Assembly: GCF_009911645.1 (NCBI RefSeq)
Contig: NZ_QWKI01000011.1
Location: forward strand, 1-32,663
Source: Pseudoflavonifractor sp. 60
Lineage (GTDB): Bacteria > Bacillota > Clostridia > Oscillospirales > Oscillospiraceae
Length of the DNA: 32,663 bases
Direction: 5' to 3'
Shown here: positions 22,885 to 30,277 of the stretch, piece after piece
Layout of the letters: each line of letters starts with the position of its first letter
Position numbering within the stretch: position 1 is the first letter of the stretch
The notes under the pieces: model-generated
What the model saw: only the letters and a program-made list of their open reading frames with translations
Database searches by the model: none
Told to the model about the DNA's origin: nothing
Program-made: the position numbers and the translations under genes

Positions 22885-23217
22885 CTACTGCCACCCCTCC
22901 CACACCTCGGGACAAAAGCCCACCGTGGCCTGCCTGCCGTTGCGGACCACCGGAGTCCGCAGCAGGGAGGGGTCCTCAAAGAGCTTCTCCAGCTTGGCCT
23001 GGTCCGAGGCCAGATAGGACACCAGTACCGCGTCCGGGTGCTTGGGCTCCACTATGGCCTCCAACCCCACCGCGTTCTTCACGCTGGTCAGCTCCCCCAG
23101 GCTCATGCCCTGCTTCTTCAGGTCCACCGCCTGGAACTTGATCCGTCGCTCCTTAAACCACCGCTCCGCCTTTTTGGTGTCAAAACACTTGCTCCTGCCG
23201 AAAATTTGAATATTCAT
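22885..23217 (-). CDS. ArsC/Spx-family thioredoxin-fold protein
   Basis: The 110-aa protein opens with IQIFGRSKCFDTKKAERWFKER, a thioredoxin fold with one N-terminal cysteine (Cys11) in the CxxxKK context of the ArsC/Spx/YffB superfamily, and continues with TPVVRNG, which holds the cis-proline. There is no CxxC, so it is not classical Spx. The arsenate reductase label is by family only; many members have unknown roles. AGGAG lies eight bases before the ATG, and its start overlaps the end of the SUKH-3 gene by four bases, which places it in the DUF1653-SUKH-3-ArsC operon. Confidence 0.85.
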   Translation of the reverse strand: MNIQIFGRSKCFDTKKAERWFKERRIKFQAVDLKKQGMSLGELTSVKNAVGLEAIVEPKHPDAVLVSYLASDQAKLEKLFEDPSLLRTPVVRNGRQATVGFCPEVWEGWQ

Positions 23218-23834
23218 AGTATGTTCTCCTGTCCGTTAAGATGATAGATGTTCTGGGGGCGGCGACCCCGCAGAAAGAGAATATGCAGAAATTCCTCCAC
23301 ACAGCCGCCGCTGAAAAAAATGCCGTCGTTGAACAGCACGTAGACGCTGTGGTCCGGGGCCGCGAAGACCAGGCCGTCCGGCTCCACCGTCCCGATGGGG
23401 AAGATCGCCTTCCCGATGACCGTCCGGGCCAGGTCCAAATCCAGCACAATCTCCACATCCCGCGCCGCGGTCAGAGCCTGGAAGGTGAAGGTGGCCCCTG
23501 TATAGCGCTCCGCCTCCAGAGCCAAATTTTGGAGGGCGGCCAGGGCGGCTTGACAGCTCTCCCGTATCCCGGCGGCTTTCGGCCAGCGCTCCGGGGGCAG
23601 GCCCTGGTCCCGCCAGGACTGCACCATCCCCTCATAGGTCCTGGGGGCGTACTCCAGAAACCCCAGTCCGCCCAGGGAGCGCAGCACCTGCCCGGCATAG
23701 TCGAAGCCGGGGAAGCCCAGCCGCTGGATCTCCTCCATCCAGGCGTCCGCCCGGGGGAAGACCCGCCCCGGAGTCCAGCCCCCCTTGTTCAGGACCCACA
23801 GCACGTAGGGGTCCAGACGGCCCAAATCCAGCAC
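23214..23834 (-). CDS. SUKH-3 domain immunity-like protein
   Basis: The 206-aa protein resembles SUKH-3 immunity proteins: an N-terminal LNKGGWTPGR motif, a short helix ending LRSLGGLGF (the family's FGGL position), and the later IGKAIFPIGTVEPDGLVFAAPDHSVYVLFNDGIFFSGGCVEEFLHILF stretch spread over about residues 145-190. SUKH proteins neutralise nuclease and other toxins of polymorphic toxin systems, though some members serve unrelated functions. The GTG at 23834 has GGAGG seven bases upstream and lies two bases after the DUF1653 stop. No toxin gene is visible, so it would be an orphan immunity gene. Assignment is by motif recognition. Confidence 0.65.
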   Translation of the reverse strand: MLDLGRLDPYVLWVLNKGGWTPGRVFPRADAWMEEIQRLGFPGFDYAGQVLRSLGGLGFLEYAPRTYEGMVQSWRDQGLPPERWPKAAGIRESCQAALAALQNLALEAERYTGATFTFQALTAARDVEIVLDLDLARTVIGKAIFPIGTVEPDGLVFAAPDHSVYVLFNDGIFFSGGCVEEFLHILFLRGRRPQNIYHLNGQENIL

Positions 23835-23836
23835 GG

Positions 23837-24051
23837 TCAGACCTCCCCCAGAACGGTGAATCTGGGCCCGGAATAGCCCTCCCGCTCCACCTGCTCGCTC
23901 CACATGGCGGCGGGACGTACCCACAGGCCGCCCTCCCCGTACAGCGCCCGGTAGACCACCATGGGCTCCAGGGTCTCCGAGTGGACGGCAACCCCATCAC
24001 CTCGTATTCCTTCCCCTTAAAGTGGCGGTACCGGCCCGGCTTGATCTCCAT
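23837..24051 (-). pseudogene. DUF1653 protein, frameshifted
   Basis: The first 19 codons (MEIKPGRYRHFKGKEYEVMG) are the start of a DUF1653 protein, with AGGAGG six bases before the ATG. Reading then has to shift one frame at a run of four G (opposite 23992-23995) to continue with VAVHSETLEPMVVYRALYG, then GLWVRPAAMW and a stop at 23837-23839. Restoring one base in the run gives an intact 71-aa protein of normal family length that ends two bases before the SUKH-3 start. The lesion is either a real -1 deletion in a homopolymer or a sequencing error. DUF1653 proteins have no established function. Confidence 0.85.
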
Positions 24052-24080
24052 AAGATCCCTCCTGTTTCGGATGTAAGAAT

Positions 24081-24109
24081 AGTATAGTGCCTGAGTGCGG
24101 GAAAGGCAA
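24081..24109 (-). promoter_or_regulatory. Promoter of the DUF1653-SUKH-3-ArsC operon
   Basis: Minus strand -35 TTGCCT (24109-24104), 17-base spacer, -10 TATACT (24086-24081), 30 bases upstream of the DUF1653 start. Confidence 0.65.
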
Positions 24110-24179
24110 TCCTTCTTTTTGACAGAGGGAAATTTCTGTCCCGTTTTTCTGAATATCTCCGCCGTTGCAGGGAAGAGCC

Positions 24180-24208
24180 TTGAAAATGGCTCAAATTTGT
24201 GGTATAGT
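24180..24208 (+). promoter_or_regulatory. Promoter of the DUF3784-like gene
   Basis: A -35 TTGAAA (24180-24185) and -10 TATAGT (24203-24208) at 17-base spacing, 23 bases before the start codon. It is divergent from the DUF1653 operon promoter. Confidence 0.65.
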
Positions 24209-24231
24209 ATGGGATTATAGGGGGTGTTGTT

Positions 24232-24552
24232 ATGATAATCTATTCGGTATTGATGTTTGCAGCCGCTGTCCTGTTCGTTGTCCTTGCGGCTGTTATATAC
24301 AAAGGAAATACCAGTTTAATCCACGCTTATCATCAGACACACGTGAGCGAGGCGGACAGGAGTGCCTACGGAAAATCCTTTTCGAAAGGATTATTTGTCC
24401 TCGCCGCCTCACTGATTTTAAGCGGTATCGTCGCTTTGTTGGGCGAAAGCCCCTCTGTTGCGACCGCTGCGGTCAGCGTTTTGTTTCTCGGAATGGCGAT
24501 ATCCTTTGCTGTGATTGCAAGAGTCCAAAAGAAATATAATGGCGGATTTTAG
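24232..24552 (+). CDS. DUF3784-like small membrane protein
   Basis: The 106-aa protein has three hydrophobic segments (about 2-22, 51-68 and 75-95) and the loop motif IYKGNTSLIHAYHQTHV, followed by AYGKSFSKGL, which resembles DUF3784 proteins. A GGGGGTG site precedes the ATG. Base composition is visibly less GC-rich than neighbouring genes, which suggests later acquisition. Function is unknown; members are often found singly near mobile or variable DNA, and here a remnant-rich gap follows. Confidence 0.75.
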   Translation: MIIYSVLMFAAAVLFVVLAAVIYKGNTSLIHAYHQTHVSEADRSAYGKSFSKGLFVLAASLILSGIVALLGESPSVATAAVSVLFLGMAISFAVIARVQKKYNGGF

Positions 24553-24605
24553 ACTGTTGAGCCGCTGGCAATTCCGCCCGGTGTGGATTGCGGCCCATTT
24601 TACGC

Positions 24606-24634
24606 TTGCATATCTGGCGGTACCGTGGTATAAT
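24606..24634 (+). promoter_or_regulatory. Promoter in the 24553-24918 gap
   Basis: A -35 TTGCAT (24606-24611) and perfect -10 TATAAT (24629-24634) at 17-base spacing. The next terminator is only about 50-80 bases downstream, so the product may be a short RNA of about 75 nt. Confidence 0.6.
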
Positions 24635-24684
24635 AGGTACGGCTAAGAAGCTAAGTGAACCGTACACGGCACTCACAAAAGGCT

Positions 24685-24716
24685 GACCCCCAGAGAGCGG
24701 CGACTCTCTGGGGGTC
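24685..24716. terminator. Bidirectional terminator in the 24553-24918 gap
   Basis: A perfect 13-bp stem (GACCCCCAGAGAG and its complement) with loop CGGCGA, followed by AAATTTTT in the plus direction and by a TTTT-containing stretch in the minus direction. It lies between a plus-strand promoter and a converging small minus-strand frame. Confidence 0.8.
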
Positions 24717-24731
24717 AAATTTTTGCTGGGC

Positions 24732-24851
24732 TTACTGTCCCTTGCGGCGCCGGTCAAGCCACTTGCAGACATAGTGGCTGGCTATACCTGCTGCGACCGA
24801 CAGAAAATACAAGGCGGCAAACCCGTCAGTTCCAAATATTCCCGCTCCGGT
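24732..24851 (-). pseudogene. Remnant of a small membrane-peptide gene (KWLDR type)
   Basis: The open stretch encodes LYFLSVAAGIASHYVCKWLD followed by RRRKGQ and stop, a hydrophobic segment plus a Cys-Lys-Trp-Leu-Asp and basic tail. Short peptides of this pattern are frequent in Clostridia. No ATG, GTG or ribosome site fits; only a TTG at 24812 or an ATA at 24839 is in frame, and an in-frame stop lies at 24852-24854. An ATG-initiated frame just upstream (near 24890) runs into it in another frame, so a frameshift is possible. It may be a decayed gene. Confidence 0.4.
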
Positions 24852-24857
24852 CTAGTG

Positions 24858-24885
24858 TTGAAACGTCCAATTCCAGCCATACTAA
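24858..24885 (+). promoter_or_regulatory. Possible promoter of the nucleotidyltransferase gene
   Basis: TTGAAA (24858-24863) and TACTAA (24880-24885) are 16 bases apart and about 34 bases before the start codon. The -10 is weak. Confidence 0.3.
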
Positions 24886-24918
24886 CCGTCATGAAGCAAC
24901 GGAAGGATGGCGAAGCAA

Positions 24919-27276
24919 ATGAAAGCGGTCATAATGGCGGGCGGTGAGGGGACCCGGCTGCGGCCTCTGTCTCTGGGCAGTCCCAAGCCCATGACCTCTC
25001 TGCTGGGCAGGCCGGTGATGGAGCACATTATCAATCTGCTGAGATCCCACGGCGTCACCGAGCTGTGCGTAACCCTGTGCTACAAGCCCCAGTCCATCAT
25101 GGACTATTTCGGCAGCGGGGAACGGCTGGGGGTGCGGCTGACCTGGTTCACCGAGGAGGAACCTCTGGGGACGGCAGGCAGCGTAAAAAGCTGCATGAAC
25201 CAGCTGGGGGACGAGGACTTTCTGGTCATCAGCGGGGACTGTGTCTGCGACCTGGACCTGACCGCCCTGATGCAGTTCCACCGGGAGCGGGGGGCCCAGG
25301 CCACGCTGGGGCTGTACCACCACCAGACGCCTCTGGAGTACGGCCTGGTGCTCACCGGGCAGGACGGCCGGGTGGAGCGCTTTGTGGAGAAGCCGGGGTG
25401 GGGCCAGGTGTTCACCGACCAGATCAACACCGGCATCTATATTCTCTCCCCCGCCGCCATGGACCGGGTCCCCCAGGGGACGGCCTGGGACTTCGGCAAG
25501 GACCTGTTCCCCGCCATGCTCCGGGAGGGCGCCCCCCTCTTCGGCCTGCCCCTGGAGGGCTACTGGCGGGACATGGGGGACTGCCAGGCCTATCTGGACT
25601 GCGCCTGTGACGCTCTGTCCGGCAAGGTAAAGCTGGACATGGGCCTGCCCAAGCGTGAGGGTGGGGTCTGGTCCGCCCAGCCCCTCCCCCAGGGACTGAA
25701 CCTGGTGCCCCCCTGCTGGATCTCCGAAGGGGTGGAGTTGGGACAGGGCTGTCTCATCGGTCCCCACACGGTGCTGGACCGGGGGGCGCAGGTAGGGGAC
25801 CGGGCCATGGTCCAGCGGTCCATCCTGCTGGAAAACGCCTCCGCCGGCGACCGCACAACCCTGTACGGCGCCATTCTGTGCAAAAATTCCTCCGCCCGGA
25901 AGGGGGCCGTCCTCAACGAGGGGGCGGTGCTGGGGGAAAACGCCCTGGCGGAGGAGGGGAGCACCCTGCTGGAGCGGGTGCGCCTCTGGCCCGGACAGAC
26001 CGCCCCCGCCGGCTGCCGTCTGGCCCGGTCCATCACCAGCGGGAGCCAGAAGGGGGCCCTGCGCTTCGGGGACAGCGGAACCATCCGGGGCGTGCTGGGG
26101 GAGGACATGGGCCCCGAGGCGCTGCTGGCTCTGGGCAGTATTCTGGGCCAGGAGGGACCGGTGGGGCTGGGCTGCTCCTCCGTCCCCGGTGCCGGGATGC
26201 TGGCCCGGGCCGCCGCCGCCGGGATTGCCGCCGCGGGGGGCGACGTGCTGACCCACTCCCTGGACAGTCCGGTACAGGGGGCGGGGGCGGCGGCTCAGCT
26301 GGGCCTGCCCGTCTCCCTCTTTGTGGAGGAGTGCGGCAAAACCATCTACCTCCACCTCTTTGACAAGGACGGCCTGCCCCTGGGCCGAGCCCGGGAGCGG
26401 AAGCTGGAACAGGCCCTGCTCCAGGGGGAGCTGCGGCGGACCCGTGGAGACAAGGTGGGCCGGCTGCGCCGGATGGAGCTTACACCGGAGCAGTGGGCCA
26501 GGCACACCGCCCAGCTGGCCAGCCTCCACCGCCCCGCCCTGCGGAAAGTGACCGCCGCGGTGGGGACGGCGACCCCCGAGGACCGGGCCCTCCGGGCGGT
26601 GCTGTCCGCCATGGGCTGCAAGCTGGAGGAGGTCTGGCGGCCCGGCATTGTGGCCTTCCAGAGCCAGCGGGGAGGATTCTCCCTCACCGCCCAGGACGAG
26701 CGGGGGGCGGTGGTGGACGCCGGACAGCTGCTGGCCCTGGCGGTACTCATTGAGATGGAAAACGGCTGCGGCAAGGCGGCGGTCCCCGCCGGGGCCAGCG
26801 CGGCGGTGGAGCTGGTGGCCGCAGGCTACGGCGGCACCATACTCCGGCTGGACCGGGACGGGGACCAGGCCCGGACTCTCTACGCCGCTCAACCCTGGCT
26901 GCGTCAGGCCCCCGCCGCCGCCGCCCGCATCTGCGCCCGGATGGCCATTTCCGGACAGAAGCTGGAGACCCTGGTGTCCAAGACTCCCCGGTTCTCCTCC
27001 TGGCGCAGGGAGGTACCCCTCAGCTCCGACCGGGGCCGGGTCATGCAGGCCCTGGCCCGGGAGAGCGCCCGCCAGCCCCAGGGGGAGGGCCTGCGCCTGC
27101 GCACCGGCAGCGGCTGGGTCTACCTGACCCCCATCGCCCGGCGCTCCGCCCTTCGCATCACCGCCGAGGGCCCCGACCTGGAGCTGGCCGCCGAGCTGTG
27201 CGACTTCTACGCGGGCCGGACAGCGGAGCTTGACCAGGCCATTTCTGAACAATGTGCCCAAGAGGGAGACAATTAA
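24919..27276 (+). CDS. Sugar-phosphate nucleotidyltransferase fused to a phosphomutase-like domain
   Basis: The 785-aa protein starts with a nucleotidyltransferase domain (about 1-230): MKAVIMAGGEGTRLRPLS, the EEPLGTAGSV loop, SGDCVCDLDL and FVEKPGWG. A left-handed beta-helix linker follows (about 255-360) and then a phosphoglucomutase/phosphomannomutase-like region (about 370-785). The order matches the GDP-mannose pyrophosphorylase/phosphomutase-like fusions of cyanobacteria and Firmicutes. In the mutase part I see no TASHNP serine loop, and the metal loop is reduced to DRDGDQAR, so that half is probably catalytically inactive. The ATG at 24919 fits homologues; one at 24907 directly abuts GGAAGG. 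Confidence 0.8.
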   Translation: MKAVIMAGGEGTRLRPLSLGSPKPMTSLLGRPVMEHIINLLRSHGVTELCVTLCYKPQSIMDYFGSGERLGVRLTWFTEEEPLGTAGSVKSCMNQLGDEDFLVISGDCVCDLDLTALMQFHRERGAQATLGLYHHQTPLEYGLVLTGQDGRVERFVEKPGWGQVFTDQINTGIYILSPAAMDRVPQGTAWDFGKDLFPAMLREGAPLFGLPLEGYWRDMGDCQAYLDCACDALSGKVKLDMGLPKREGGVWSAQPLPQGLNLVPPCWISEGVELGQGCLIGPHTVLDRGAQVGDRAMVQRSILLENASAGDRTTLYGAILCKNSSARKGAVLNEGAVLGENALAEEGSTLLERVRLWPGQTAPAGCRLARSITSGSQKGALRFGDSGTIRGVLGEDMGPEALLALGSILGQEGPVGLGCSSVPGAGMLARAAAAGIAAAGGDVLTHSLDSPVQGAGAAAQLGLPVSLFVEECGKTIYLHLFDKDGLPLGRARERKLEQALLQGELRRTRGDKVGRLRRMELTPEQWARHTAQLASLHRPALRKVTAAVGTATPEDRALRAVLSAMGCKLEEVWRPGIVAFQSQRGGFSLTAQDERGAVVDAGQLLALAVLIEMENGCGKAAVPAGASAAVELVAAGYGGTILRLDRDGDQARTLYAAQPWLRQAPAAAARICARMAISGQKLETLVSKTPRFSSWRREVPLSSDRGRVMQALARESARQPQGEGLRLRTGSGWVYLTPIARRSALRITAEGPDLELAAELCDFYAGRTAELDQAISEQCAQEGDN

Positions 27277-27280
27277 GGGT

Positions 27281-27300
27281 GCTTTTGTTTTTCACAAAAG
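27281..27300 (+). terminator. AT-rich hairpin after the nucleotidyltransferase gene
   Basis: TGCTTTTGT pairs with ACAAAAGCA across a short T-rich loop directly after the stop codon. Its right arm is also the left arm of the operator-like palindrome that follows. Confidence 0.35.
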
Positions 27301-27317
27301 CATAGTATACTTTTGTG
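27293..27317. promoter_or_regulatory. Operator-like 25-bp palindrome over a -10 element
   Basis: CACAAAAG-C-ATA-G-TAT-A-CTTTTGTG is symmetric except at one position pair. Its centre contains TATACT (27306-27311), a good -10, with a weak -35 (TTTTGT) at 17 bases. A dimeric regulator bound here would block the promoter of the rnjA leader. Confidence 0.5.
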
Positions 27318-27624
27318 GAAATGTGTGGTAAACTAAGAGCAGCTATTCCAATTTTTCCAGTTCCCCGCTGAGAGGGAGCGTTTGGAGATTGGAGCCCATT
27401 GATTTAAACGCCGGATGGGGCTGGGGGACCTCTCCCGCCCCGGCGTCTAAATAGATTCCGCAGCGCCCAACCGTAGGACAGGCGGGGACGGGCTGCGGAC
27501 CAAGGCAGAAATTGACGGGAAGACGAAGGGAGCGCGCACCCAAACCGGCGAGGCAGGGCCGGAGCGGGGCAGTCCTTCGTCTGGTTGCCGTGCTGTGTCC
27601 GCGGCCTGTTTTCTACGGCTTTTT
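27318..27624 (+). ncRNA. Highly structured RNA or leader upstream of rnjA
   Basis: About 300 bases without a gene fold into five successive stems: CCAAT/ATTGG with inner TCCA/TGGA and CGCT/AGCG (27348-27392); ATTTA, ACGCC, GGGGC and GGGA against their complements (27402-27452, 19 pairs); CCGCAG/CTGCGG with CCC/GGG (27458-27498); AGACGAAGG/CCTTCGTCT enclosing CCGGC/GCCGG (27521-27582); and GCCGT/ACGGC followed by TTTTT (27587-27624), which looks like a terminator. I do not recognise RNase P, tmRNA, SRP RNA, T-box or a common riboswitch. It could be a free RNA or an attenuating leader of RNase J. Confidence 0.5.
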
Positions 27625-27698
27625 CTGCGATACATCAGTCAATCCATCCACACCCCGGCCCCGATGAAGGGGCTGGAGGAAACAGCAAAGGAGTTAAT

Positions 27699-29357
27699 AT
27701 GGCAGAAAAACTGAAAATTATTTCCCTGGGCGGTCTTAACGAAATCGGCAAAAACCTCACCGTCTACGAGTACGGCGGCGACATCATTGTGGTGGACTGC
27801 GGCATGGGCTTTCCCGACGACGACATGTACGGCATCGACGTGGTCATCCCCGACGTAAGCTACCTGATTAAAAACCAGAACAAGATCCGGGGCATCTTCA
27901 TAACCCATGGCCACGAGGACCACATCGGGGCCCTGCCCTACGTGCTGCGGTCCATCAACGCCCCCATCTACGCGACCCGTATGTCTGCGGGCCTTATCAA
28001 ACTGAAGCTGGAGGAGCACCGGCTGCTGGACCGGACCAAGCTCATCACCTGCGAGGCGGGGCAGACCGTGAAGGCGGGCCGATTCAGCGTGGAGTTCATC
28101 CATGTGAACCACTCCATCGCCGACGCGGTGGCCTTCGCCATCAAGTGCCCGGTGGGGGTCTGCGTCCACACCGGCGACTTTAAAATTGACGCGACCCCCA
28201 TTCAGGGGGGCATGATGGATTTGGCCCGCCTGGGCGAGCTGGGCAAGGAGGGGGTCCTGGCTCTGCTGGCCGACTCCACCAACGTGGAGCGCTCCGGCTA
28301 CACCCGCTCCGAGCGCAGCGTGGGGGCCTCCTTCGACGCGCTGTTCCGGGGGTGTGAGGAGCGGATTATTGTTACCACCTTCGCCTCCAACGTGGACCGC
28401 ATCCAGCAGGTCATCGACGTGGCCGCCCGCTATGGGCGGAAGGTGGCGGTCACCGGCCGGTCCATGGAGAACGTGATGAAGGTGTCCGCCGAGCTGGGCT
28501 ATATGAACATTCCCAGCGGCATCCTTATGGACCTGAACCACATTAAATCCCTGCCCAAGAACCGGGTGTGCATCATCACCACCGGCAGCCAGGGGGAGAC
28601 CATGTCCGCCCTCACCCGCATGGCCTTCAACACCCACCGCCAGGTGGACCTGCTCCCCGGGGACCGGGTCATCATCTCCGCCTCCGCCATCCCGGGCAAC
28701 GAGAACGCCATCGGCAACGTGGTCAACGAGCTCTACCGCAAAGGGGTCGAGGTGATGAACGAGCGGGACCTGGCCCTCCACGTCTCGGGCCACGCCTGCC
28801 AGGAGGAGCTGAAAATCGTCCACGCCCTGGTCAAGCCCAAATTCTTCATCCCCCTCCACGGGGAGCAGCGGATGCTCCAGATCCACGCCAAGCTGGCCCG
28901 GCAGATGGGCATGGAGGCCAACCACATCCTCATCAGCGACATTGGCCGGGTCATGGAGTTCACCCACAACTCCGCCAAGCTGGCGGGGACGGTCACCGCC
29001 GGGCAGGTCTTTGTGGACGGCTACGGCGTGGGCGACGTGGGCAGCGTGGTCCTGCGGGACCGGCGGCATCTGGCGGAGGACGGCGTCATTGTGGTGGTGC
29101 TGTCCATGTCCGGGGAGGACGGCTCTCTGCTCTCCGGCCCGGACATTATAACCCGGGGCTTCGTCTATGTGAAGGAGTCGGAGGGCCTGCTGGAGGAGCT
29201 GCGCCAGGTGGCGGTGGAGGCCCTGCGCCACGTGGATACCCGCTATGCCACCGACTGGTCCGCCATCAAGGGGGCCATCAAGGGCGATTTGTCCGGCTAC
29301 CTGTACAAGAAAACCAAGCGCTCCCCCATGATCCTGCCTGTTATCATGGAGGTATAA
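27699..29357 (+). CDS. rnjA: Ribonuclease J
   Basis: The 552-aa enzyme is a beta-CASP metallo-beta-lactamase ribonuclease, with the family N-terminus LGGLNEIGKNLTVYEY, the metal motif HGHEDH (His70, His72, Asp74, His75), HTGDFK, the beta-CASP region with TGSQGE and the C-terminal SGHA and FIPLHGE motifs. RNase J1 carries out 5'-to-3' exonuclease and endonuclease steps in mRNA turnover and rRNA maturation. AAAGGAG lies five bases before the ATG at 27699; the frame is open further upstream, but that part lies in the structured leader and has no homology. The leader with its terminator-like stem suggests regulation at the RNA level, possibly by the enzyme itself. Confidence 0.95.
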   Translation: MAEKLKIISLGGLNEIGKNLTVYEYGGDIIVVDCGMGFPDDDMYGIDVVIPDVSYLIKNQNKIRGIFITHGHEDHIGALPYVLRSINAPIYATRMSAGLIKLKLEEHRLLDRTKLITCEAGQTVKAGRFSVEFIHVNHSIADAVAFAIKCPVGVCVHTGDFKIDATPIQGGMMDLARLGELGKEGVLALLADSTNVERSGYTRSERSVGASFDALFRGCEERIIVTTFASNVDRIQQVIDVAARYGRKVAVTGRSMENVMKVSAELGYMNIPSGILMDLNHIKSLPKNRVCIITTGSQGETMSALTRMAFNTHRQVDLLPGDRVIISASAIPGNENAIGNVVNELYRKGVEVMNERDLALHVSGHACQEELKIVHALVKPKFFIPLHGEQRMLQIHAKLARQMGMEANHILISDIGRVMEFTHNSAKLAGTVTAGQVFVDGYGVGDVGSVVLRDRRHLAEDGVIVVVLSMSGEDGSLLSGPDIITRGFVYVKESEGLLEELRQVAVEALRHVDTRYATDWSAIKGAIKGDLSGYLYKKTKRSPMILPVIMEV

Positions 29358-29359
29358 TG

Positions 29360-29390
29360 AAAATTGCCGCCCGGTGGGCGGCAATTTTTT
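29360..29390. terminator. Bidirectional terminator between rnjA and rpiB
   Basis: A perfect stem, AAATTGCCGCCC with its complement around the loop GGT, is followed by a T run in the plus direction and by TTTTCAT-type sequence on the minus strand. Confidence 0.85.
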
Positions 29391-29826
29391 ATTCCTTTTC
29401 AATCTCCATCATCAAATTGACCCGGCGCTGGTGGCGGCCCCCCTCAAACTCGGTGCTCAGGAACACATCCACAATGCGCTCCGCCGTCATGGCGCCCACA
29501 ATGGCCGCCCCCATGGCCAGCATATTGGCGTCGTTGTGGCGGCGGGTCATCTCGGCGGACAGCACGTCGCCGCACAGGGCGCAGCGGATGCCCTTCACCT
29601 TGTTGGCCGAGATGGAGATGCCGATGCCGGTGGTGCAGATGACAATCCCTTTCTCACAGCGACCGTCCGCCACCGCCTGGGCCGCCGCCTTGCCGAAAGC
29701 GGGGTAGTCGCAGCTCTCCGTGCTCTCGGTGCCGAAATCCTCACAGGTGATCCCCTTGGCGGCCAGATAGGCTTTGATGTGCTCCTTCAGCTGGTAGCCG
29801 CCGTGGTCAGACGCGATTGCGATCAT
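29389..29826 (-). CDS. rpiB: Ribose 5-phosphate isomerase B
   Basis: The 145-aa protein is a full-length RpiB, which interconverts ribose 5-phosphate and ribulose 5-phosphate in the pentose phosphate pathway. Visible motifs are the N-terminal ASDHGG, the catalytic Cys64 in ICTTGIGISISANK, and the RRHNDANMLAMG phosphate- and substrate-binding segment with His97. A GGAGGAG site precedes the ATG. Close relatives act on allose or galactose phosphates, so substrate range is not certain. It converges on rnjA with a shared terminator. Confidence 0.93.
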   Translation of the reverse strand: MIAIASDHGGYQLKEHIKAYLAAKGITCEDFGTESTESCDYPAFGKAAAQAVADGRCEKGIVICTTGIGISISANKVKGIRCALCGDVLSAEMTRRHNDANMLAMGAAIVGAMTAERIVDVFLSTEFEGGRHQRRVNLMMEIEKE

Positions 29827-29974
29827 AAAACGCTCCTCCGTTCTGCGCGGAAGGCCCGCGCTCTTTTCTGTTTTATTGTATCGCCTTTTTGGAGAATATG
29901 CAAGGGGGAGATATGCAGATTAGTTTAATTCGTAAAGTATCTTTTGTGGGTTGGGACGACCCTAGCCTGCCGCT

Positions 29975-30182
29975 TAATGGCCCTGCGCCAGCAGGGCCAG
30001 GCCCCTTTGAAAAGGGGCGGAGGCGAAGCCTGTGGGGATTGATTTGCTGGCACTGCTTCGACTTGAAATCTGGGATAGAAGATAGTGCTTCCAGGGACAA
30101 TCCCCCGCCCTCGCTTCGCTCAGGGGCCCCCTTTGCCAAAGGGGGCAAGCGGCTTCGCCGCTGGTGCGCTCCTGCGGCATCA
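29975..30182 (-). repeat. Single copy of the composite palindromic repeat
   Basis: This copy of the family at 72-470 and 7401-7912 carries GCCCTGC/GCAGGGC, CCCCTTT/AAAGGGG, CCCCCTTTG/CAAAGGGGG and AAGCGGC/GCCGCT hairpins in the same order, but the CCGCC/GGCGG hairpin is missing. It fills much of the gap between rpiB and the htpG promoter. The rest of 29827-30250 shows no gene. Confidence 0.85.
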
Positions 30183-30277
30183 CAAGGTGGAACTACCCCG
30201 GCCCGTTCTACAATTTTTCTCTGCTTTACGAATTGAAGGAGCAGCTCAGAGAAAGTGTAAATATTTTGTGAACTCTC

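Noticed and set aside
24889-27261. 790-codon minus-strand frame opposite the nucleotidyltransferase
   Set aside because: It mirrors a recognised gene, is rich in Gly, Pro, Gln and His as GC-rich antisense frames are, and shows no domain.
27318-27624. RNase P, tmRNA, SRP RNA or T-box identity of the rnjA leader
   Set aside because: The hallmark sequences of these RNAs that I looked for, such as GAGGAAAGTCC, GGAAGCAGCC and the T-box core, are absent on both strands.
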